This document shows, in pieces, positions 32,238 to 36,186 of a stretch of 36,186 bases of DNA. The notes below the pieces were generated by a model, which was given only the letters and a program-made list of their open reading frames with translations, did not search any database and was not told where the DNA came from. Position 1 is the stretch's first letter. Each line of letters begins with the position of its first letter. A program made the translations under genes and the position numbers. Source of the stretch: NVTR01 sp036479015 (GTDB lineage Bacteria; Pseudomonadota; Alphaproteobacteria; Rhodobacterales; Rhodobacteraceae); contig JAZGFB010000032.1 of NCBI GenBank assembly GCA_036479015.1, forward strand, positions 1-36,186. The letters run 5' to 3'.

Positions 32238-32504
32238 TTGCAAAACCCATTTGAAAACCGCACATCCGCGCTATCCGGACCGGCCACTGATATGTTGCCG
32301 GTCACGCCCGACGATGCAACCGAACTGACCGAAGTCGCCATTGCACTCTATGTGGAAACTGGCGGCCAGCTGTCCATATTAACCGCCCGCAATCAAAGCC
32401 GCAGCTTGACCGTCGCGGATCAATCAATTCTGCCCGTTGGTGTGCGTAGGGTGAACGCAACCGGCACCACGGCCACAGGTATCCACGCCATGGTGATCGG
32501 ATGA
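32238..32504 (+). CDS. GTA/phage spike base protein (RCAP_rcc01079 family, GhsA-like)
   Basis: The 88-residue protein resembles the spike base family typified by R. capsulatus rcc01079 (GhsA), the base of the gene transfer agent head spike. Typical segments are LPVTPDDATELTEVAIALYV (20-39), ILPVGVRRVNATGTTATGI (about 64-82) and a terminal hydrophobic MVIG. The small beta-rich domain would sit on the capsid and anchor the fibre. The TTG at 32238 has AAGGAG 8 bases ahead. Its stop overlaps the fibre gene as ATGA. No capsid, portal or terminase gene is in the window; in R. capsulatus the spike genes likewise lie away from the main GTA cluster. Confidence 0.8.
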   Translation: MQNPFENRTSALSGPATDMLPVTPDDATELTEVAIALYVETGGQLSILTARNQSRSLTVADQSILPVGVRRVNATGTTATGIHAMVIG

Positions 32505-33568
32505 AAGTAACATGCGATATGTCAGTGACATCGGCCCGGCATCGCCCGGTCGGCATGTCCACCCCATGGTTTACCCCCTGGAACTCTCCGTTAAGCAGTG
32601 CAATTCCTGGGCTGGTTCTGGATTTTTCCGATGGCAGTTACGGGGCAGGCGGTACAGTGGGGACGCTCAGTTCAACGCTGGTACTTAACCGTGCAAGTGA
32701 TGGCAGCCGAACCGACGCCACCGGTGCAATTCAGGTTGTGGGGCCAAATATTGGCCGCATAGAACATGATCCAACAACGCTTGCCCCCATTGGGTTGCTG
32801 TTGGAAGCTGAACGTTCAAACCTGTTCCTCCAAAGCGCCAGTCCGGCGGACCAAACCATCGCCGTCACAGCCGATCCCTATGTTCTGTCATTTTATGGAA
32901 CTGGCACAGTGACATTGGCTGACGCCCACGTGGCAGTTGTACCCGGCACAGGGGCATACCCGGCGCGCACCCAGGTTAGCTTTACACCCACAGCGGGCAA
33001 TCTTACGCTGACATTGTCAGGCAGCATCGTGTCGCCGCAACTGGAACTGGGGGCCATCGCGTCAACCTATATTCCAACACTGGCGGCACCAGTTTTGCGC
33101 GCAGATGACATCGCGACTGTGCCTTTGGGGGCATGGTTTGACACCACAGAAGGCACGTTGGTTTTTGACGGGTCGCTGGACAGCGCCCAGGCCAATGACC
33201 GCATCATAGAAATTGACGCGGGCGGCTCTACAACTCGGTTGTCAATTCTGTGGAACACCGTCCTGGGCAAGCCACAATTCCAGGTCTGGGAAGCCGGGGT
33301 GCTTCAGGCCGCCATCGCGCCGTCTGGATCTTCGATCGCCCTTGGCGATCCGTTTCGGGTTGCGGTCACATTCAAGGCCAACGAATTCGGCATATCGATG
33401 AACGGCAGCGCCGTTGTAAATGACACATCCGGAACCATGGCCACCGGGTTGTCCACGTTAAGGTTAGGTCGCTCAGTGTCTGGTGCGCAGGGCTTAATGT
33501 TGGCTGAAAGCATAGTTTACTATCCGCAGCGCCTTGCTGACGCTGAAATTCAAGCGCTTTCAACATAA
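32501..33568 (+). CDS. GTA/phage head spike fibre protein (GhsB-like)
   Basis: The 355-residue protein matches the phage head spike fibre pattern. After a short N-terminal attachment (1-30) come IGLLLEAERSNLFLQS (97-112), a beta region with FYGTGTVTLAD, and QLELGAIASTYIPT (180-193). Residues about 207-355 look like a concanavalin/LamG jelly roll, beginning PLGAWFDTTEGTLVFDGSLD. In R. capsulatus the partner protein (rcc01080, GhsB) helps GTA particles bind the recipient capsule. The start ATG overlaps the base gene stop. A hairpin follows 16 bases after the stop. The glycan ligand cannot be read from sequence. Confidence 0.8.
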   Translation: MKVTCDMSVTSARHRPVGMSTPWFTPWNSPLSSAIPGLVLDFSDGSYGAGGTVGTLSSTLVLNRASDGSRTDATGAIQVVGPNIGRIEHDPTTLAPIGLLLEAERSNLFLQSASPADQTIAVTADPYVLSFYGTGTVTLADAHVAVVPGTGAYPARTQVSFTPTAGNLTLTLSGSIVSPQLELGAIASTYIPTLAAPVLRADDIATVPLGAWFDTTEGTLVFDGSLDSAQANDRIIEIDAGGSTTRLSILWNTVLGKPQFQVWEAGVLQAAIAPSGSSIALGDPFRVAVTFKANEFGISMNGSAVVNDTSGTMATGLSTLRLGRSVSGAQGLMLAESIVYYPQRLADAEIQALST

Positions 33569-33583
33569 CTGTTCGCGTAAATC

Positions 33584-33619
33584 TAAGAACCGCCCCGGTG
33601 TTATTTTGGGCGGTTCTTA
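33584..33619 (+). terminator. Hairpin terminator after the spike genes
   Basis: TAAGAACCGCCC (33584-33595) and GGGCGGTTCTTA (33608-33619) form a perfect 12-bp stem with a 12-base loop. The stem ends in A/T pairs, giving a short U-rich right arm. It separates the spike pair from the epimerase gene at 33669. Confidence 0.7.
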
Positions 33620-33668
33620 TTGGCTGTTGACTGTAAGCGCGCTAAAGCTGTGGGCAAAAGGATAGTCT

Positions 33669-34691
33669 ATGCCATCAGCGCTTATTACCGGTTCCGCCGG
33701 ATTTATCGGGTTTCACCTATGTCAGCGCCTGCTGCAAGACGGCTGGACCGTCACCGGCTTTGATGCCGTTACCGATTACTATGATGTTAAATTGAAGCAT
33801 CGCCGCTTAGAGATGCTGGCAGAATATCCCCAATTTACCCAGGTAACACAGCGGCTGGAAAGCCCCGGTTGCCTGTCCAAAGTATTTGCCGACACCAAAC
33901 CAGATCTGGTGGTCCACCTGGCAGCACAGGCCGGTGTCCGCTATTCGATTGATCACCCGGAAACCTATGTAAATTCCAACCTGATCGGCACGTTCCGCCT
34001 GCTGGAAGCAGCCAGACATACCCCCGTTAAGCACCTGATGCTGGCATCAACCTCGTCGGTTTATGGCGCCAATACAGACATGCCCTATGGTGAAACTGAC
34101 AAGGCCGACAGCCAGATGTCGTTTTATGCGGCCACCAAAAAAGCCAATGAAGCTATGGCCCATTCCTATGCGCACCTGTACAATATACCCACCACGATGT
34201 TCAGGTTTTTCACGGTCTATGGCCCCTGGGGCCGCCCGGATATGGCCCATTTCAAATTCACCAAAGCCATCCTAAATGGCGATCCCATAGACATTTATAA
34301 CCACGGCAAAATGCGCCGGGATTTCACCTATATTGATGATTTGGTGGAAGCGATCCACAGGTTGTCAGATGTTGCGCCCACTGCGCCGGGAAGCAATCGC
34401 ACCGCAATTGCCCATGACAATCTGTCATCAGTTGCCCCCTTCAGGGTGGTTAATATCGGCAACTCACAGCCGACCGGACTGATGGAATATGTGTCAGCGA
34501 TTGAACAGGCAATCGGCCAAACCGCCCAAAAGAACTTTCACCCAATGCAGCCCGGTGATGTTCCCGAAACCTATGCTGACACCGCATTGTTACGCGAACT
34601 TACCGGCTTCACCCCGTCCACATCCGTTGCCGATGGCATCGCAAAATTTGTCAAATGGTACCGGGAATATTACGCGGTGGTCAGCCGTTGA
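33669..34691 (+). CDS. UDP-glucuronate 4-epimerase-like NAD-dependent epimerase
   Basis: The 340-residue short-chain dehydrogenase-type enzyme has the NAD motif ITGSAGFIGFHLCQRL, the DYYDVKLKHRRLEML stretch typical of UDP-glucuronate 4-epimerases (LpsL/Gla type), LVVHLAAQAGVRYSI, the STSSVYGAN motif, the catalytic YAATK, and FFTVYGPWGRPDMAHFKF. It should convert UDP-glucuronate to UDP-galacturonate for acidic surface glycans. AAGGA lies 8 bases before the ATG. Its stop overlaps a TTG start of the phosphoesterase gene (TTGA). The assignment to glucuronate rests on similarity by eye. Confidence 0.88.
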   Translation: MPSALITGSAGFIGFHLCQRLLQDGWTVTGFDAVTDYYDVKLKHRRLEMLAEYPQFTQVTQRLESPGCLSKVFADTKPDLVVHLAAQAGVRYSIDHPETYVNSNLIGTFRLLEAARHTPVKHLMLASTSSVYGANTDMPYGETDKADSQMSFYAATKKANEAMAHSYAHLYNIPTTMFRFFTVYGPWGRPDMAHFKFTKAILNGDPIDIYNHGKMRRDFTYIDDLVEAIHRLSDVAPTAPGSNRTAIAHDNLSSVAPFRVVNIGNSQPTGLMEYVSAIEQAIGQTAQKNFHPMQPGDVPETYADTALLRELTGFTPSTSVADGIAKFVKWYREYYAVVSR

Positions 34692-35458
34692 ACACCTGGC
34701 TGCAACAGACCCTGCGACGGCTCTGCCCCAAACGATCGGGTGCCACCCTTATTTCCGAAAGTTTCGGAACACTTCCTTGCCCTGAAACCCCTGTGGCCGT
34801 TATTGGCGACATCCATGGCCGCGCCGATCTGCTAAACGCGCTTTTGGCGGTACTGGCCAAACAGGCACCGGGGCATCACATGATCTTTGTCGGCGATTAC
34901 GTTGATCGTGGTCCTGACAGTGCGGCGGTCATTGAAAAACTGCGCACCATTCGTAACGCCACATGCCTATGTGGCAACCACGAAATGATGATGTTGGAAT
35001 TCCTTGATGACCCCATTGCCAAAGGCGGCCGTTGGCTGCGCAACGGTGGTATCGCCACGCTAAACAGCTACGGGATCACACTGGCAGACAATTCAAGCAC
35101 CGATATTATTGCGGCCAGCACGCAACTGCGCACCCGGCTTGCCGATGGCACAGAAAACTGGCTGCGTGCATTAACCGTCAGTTGGCAAAGCGGTAATTTG
35201 CTGGTCACCCACGCTGGCCCAGACCCCGCGCAACCGATCCCTGGGCAAGAGGATGACGTTTTCCTCTGGGGCCACAAAAGATTTCTGCGCGACCCCAGGC
35301 ACGATGGTATCTGGGTGGCCCATGGCCATTGGGCGCGAAAGGCCGCCACAGTTGCCGATGGGCGCATAGGCGTCGATACCGGCGCCTGGTCTTCGGGCAT
35401 ATTGACCGCCGCACTGATAACCCCGGATGGTGACGTCAATTTCGTTGATAGTCGCTAG
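34688..35458 (+). CDS. Metallophosphoesterase (serine/threonine phosphatase-like)
   Basis: The 256-residue enzyme has all calcineurin-type metal motifs: GDIHGRADLL (40-49), GDYVDRGPDS (69-78), CGNHEMMML (95-103), VTHAGPDP and VAHGHW. It is cytoplasmic, with no signal peptide. Substrates of such proteins include phosphoproteins and dinucleotides; this one is unassigned. TTG at 34688 overlaps the epimerase stop, mirroring cysQ/kdsB; an in-frame ATG at 34655 inside the epimerase gene is the alternative. Coupling suggests a joint role in surface-glycan metabolism. Confidence 0.85.
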   Translation: MNTWLQQTLRRLCPKRSGATLISESFGTLPCPETPVAVIGDIHGRADLLNALLAVLAKQAPGHHMIFVGDYVDRGPDSAAVIEKLRTIRNATCLCGNHEMMMLEFLDDPIAKGGRWLRNGGIATLNSYGITLADNSSTDIIAASTQLRTRLADGTENWLRALTVSWQSGNLLVTHAGPDPAQPIPGQEDDVFLWGHKRFLRDPRHDGIWVAHGHWARKAATVADGRIGVDTGAWSSGILTAALITPDGDVNFVDSR

Positions 35459-35679
35459 CCTGCAGCCACGCTGGCGTATCAGACCACCAACGCCCGAACC
35501 TGTTCACAGAACTTTTGCAAGAGCTGGAAGGCATACGAACCGAAAGCCAGTTTAAACAGTTGATGGAAATTCAATCCCGCTTGGCGGCTGTCATCTTTCT
35601 TGACCCTAAAAACCTACAAGTTGAATTTGAGAACCTGAAGCGTGCCCTAAAAGAAGCCATTAAGCGCGGGCTAAGTTAG
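35452..35679 (+). pseudogene. Unrecognised gene remnant or small ORF
   Basis: One frame is open from 35452 to TAG at 35677-35679 and looks coding in its last 58 codons: it contains FTELLQELEGIRTESQFKQL and ends LKRALKEAIKRGLS, rich in charged helices. There is no good start: a TTG at 35515 and an ATG at 35563 lack ribosome sites, and its 5' end overlaps the phosphoesterase stop. It is best read as the 3' piece of a decayed gene. The stop lies in a 15-base palindrome (GGGCTAA-G-TTAGCCC, 35668-35682). No family is recognised. Confidence 0.35.
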
Positions 35680-35934
35680 CCCAAGGGCAGGTCATGGCGC
35701 GGACGGGTGCCAGCCTTCCGCCCCACCCAACACCCCTGAAATCCCTGGATAGTGCGCACTTTCGTTACCGCTGCCATTAACAATATCAACGCCCTAGCTA
35801 CCTGTCCGCACGCGAACAAACCGTCCCTGTCTGGGCCCTGAATAACAACGGGCCTCGTTATGTTGGTGACGCTAAACACATCTCTCTGATCAACCCGGAG
35901 GTAAGATAAATTTATATGCTTGTCACTTGTCAAC

Positions 35935-35950
35935 AACTGATTAATCAGTT
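35935..35950. promoter_or_regulatory. Operator-like 16-bp palindrome
   Basis: AACTGATTAATCAGTT is a perfect 16-bp palindrome. It is overlapped on its left by TTGT-CA-ACAA (35927-35936), a pattern similar to GntR-family half sites. Lying about 130 bases before the transporter gene and just ahead of a candidate promoter, it is a likely regulator-binding site. Confidence 0.45.
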
Positions 35951-35968
35951 ATCAAATCAACGTACAGC

Positions 35969-35997
35969 TTGGATAATAATGCGCATGCCACTAACAA
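35969..35997 (+). promoter_or_regulatory. Candidate promoter of the tctC-like gene
   Basis: TTGGAT (35969-35974) and TAACAA (35992-35997) are 17 bases apart, downstream of the palindrome. Both elements are imperfect, so this is a weak call supported by position. Confidence 0.3.
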
Positions 35998-36052
35998 TAT
36001 TCGATAGAATTCACCAAGATGCCATCGCACCAAGTCTGTTTTAGTATCAACG

Positions 36053-36070
36053 CGAATCAAATCGAATCAA
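36053..36070 (+). repeat. Direct repeat before the tctC-like start
   Basis: CGAATCAA occurs at 36053-36060 and 36063-36070, ten bases apart start to start, ending at the ribosome site GGGAG. Helical phasing suggests a protein site, or chance. Confidence 0.4.
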
Positions 36071-36082
36071 GGGAGCTAATCT

Positions 36083-36186
36083 ATGAGAAGTATTTTTAAA
36101 GGGGGAGCCGCAGCTGTTGCCATTGCTGTTGTTTCAACACTAGGCCTTCCGGCCGTAGCTGGAGGTTTTCCAGAACGCGCTGTGCA
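36083..36186 (+). CDS. TctC/Bug-type periplasmic solute-binding protein, N-terminal fragment
   Basis: The first 34 codons are present and run off the window. They give a signal peptide (basic MRSIFKGG, hydrophobic core AAAVAIAVVSTLGLPAVA) followed by GGFPERAVQ if the last codon is completed. The mature start with F/Y-PERxV is typical of the substrate-binding subunits (TctC, Bug family) of tripartite tricarboxylate transporters. The ATG has GGGAG 7 bases ahead. Permease genes would be expected downstream. The call rests on the short signal and mature start, so it is moderate. Confidence 0.6.
   Translation, partial: MRSIFKGGAAAVAIAVVSTLGLPAVAGGFPERAV

Larger units (their letters stand above)
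35680..36082. other. Gene-free region with decayed coding stretch and control signals
   Basis: No intact gene was found in about 400 bases. On the plus strand 35781-35909 is open for 42 codons and ends ALNNNGPRYVGDAKHISL then INPEVR and TAA; it looks like a gene tail but has no start. A minus-strand ORF at 35676-35936 lacks a ribosome site and is judged chance. The last 180 bases are AT-rich and hold a palindrome, a candidate promoter and a direct repeat before the tctC-like gene. Confidence 0.4.

Noticed and set aside
32501..33568. Complete prophage around the spike genes
   Set aside because: No capsid, portal, terminase, tail, integrase or lysis gene is in the window, and housekeeping genes flank closely on both sides.
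35676..35936. 86-residue minus-strand ORF after the phosphoesterase gene
   Set aside because: There is no ribosome site and no recognisable motif; the opposite strand holds more coding-like fragments.

Overview
The window reads as chromosomal DNA of an alphaproteobacterium of the order Rhodobacterales (Roseobacter-type), judged from gene order and protein character: a parvulin isomerase, argJ and mutT run divergent from secA, a PBP-OmpA fusion lies downstream of secA, lptC-lptA-lptB is followed by hpf-ptsN without rpoN, and a gene transfer agent (GTA) head-spike pair is present. Base composition is moderate (low to mid 50s % GC by eye, not computed). No insertion sequence, integrase, CRISPR array or rRNA was seen.

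Layout. 1-240: 3' end of tuf (EF-Tu), a small echo of the tuf tail, and a strong terminator. 243-3440, minus strand: pyrE, an animal-type haem peroxidase and a DUF374 acyltransferase. 3557-3632: tRNA-Trp with a recognisable promoter. 3727-6235, minus: parvulin isomerase, argJ, mutT. 6413-11844, plus: secA, an exported protein of unknown function, and a periplasmic substrate-binding/OmpA fusion. 11848-15811, minus: radC, then dnaK-dnaJ behind a heat-shock-type promoter.

16045-27234 is a surface-polysaccharide locus. A minus-strand ABC-2 export permease faces a plus-strand run: cysQ (PAP phosphatase), kdsB (CMP-Kdo synthetase), GT2, galU, galE, GT1-like, GT2/GT92-like, a GT14 enzyme fused to an uncharacterised C-terminal domain, and a two-module sulfotransferase-like protein. 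Inference: this run makes nucleotide sugars, assembles a Kdo-related glycan and sulfates it; CysQ would clear the PAP left by sulfation.

27231-31969, minus: rnd, kdsD, lptC, lptA, lptB, hpf and ptsN, which is LPS transport and Kdo supply plus stress regulation. 32238-35458, plus: a GTA spike-base gene, a spike-fibre gene, a hairpin terminator, a UDP-glucuronate 4-epimerase-like gene and a metallophosphoesterase. The GTA spikes of Rhodobacter capsulatus bind capsule, so finding spike genes beside glycan genes is the most suggestive context here. 35459-36082 has no intact gene: it holds two decayed coding-like stretches and an operator-like palindrome. The window ends in the first 34 codons of a TctC/Bug-type solute-binding protein.

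Many genes overlap at stop/start (ATGA, GTGA, TTGA, TGATG) and several use TTG or GTG starts, so start choices are explained case by case.
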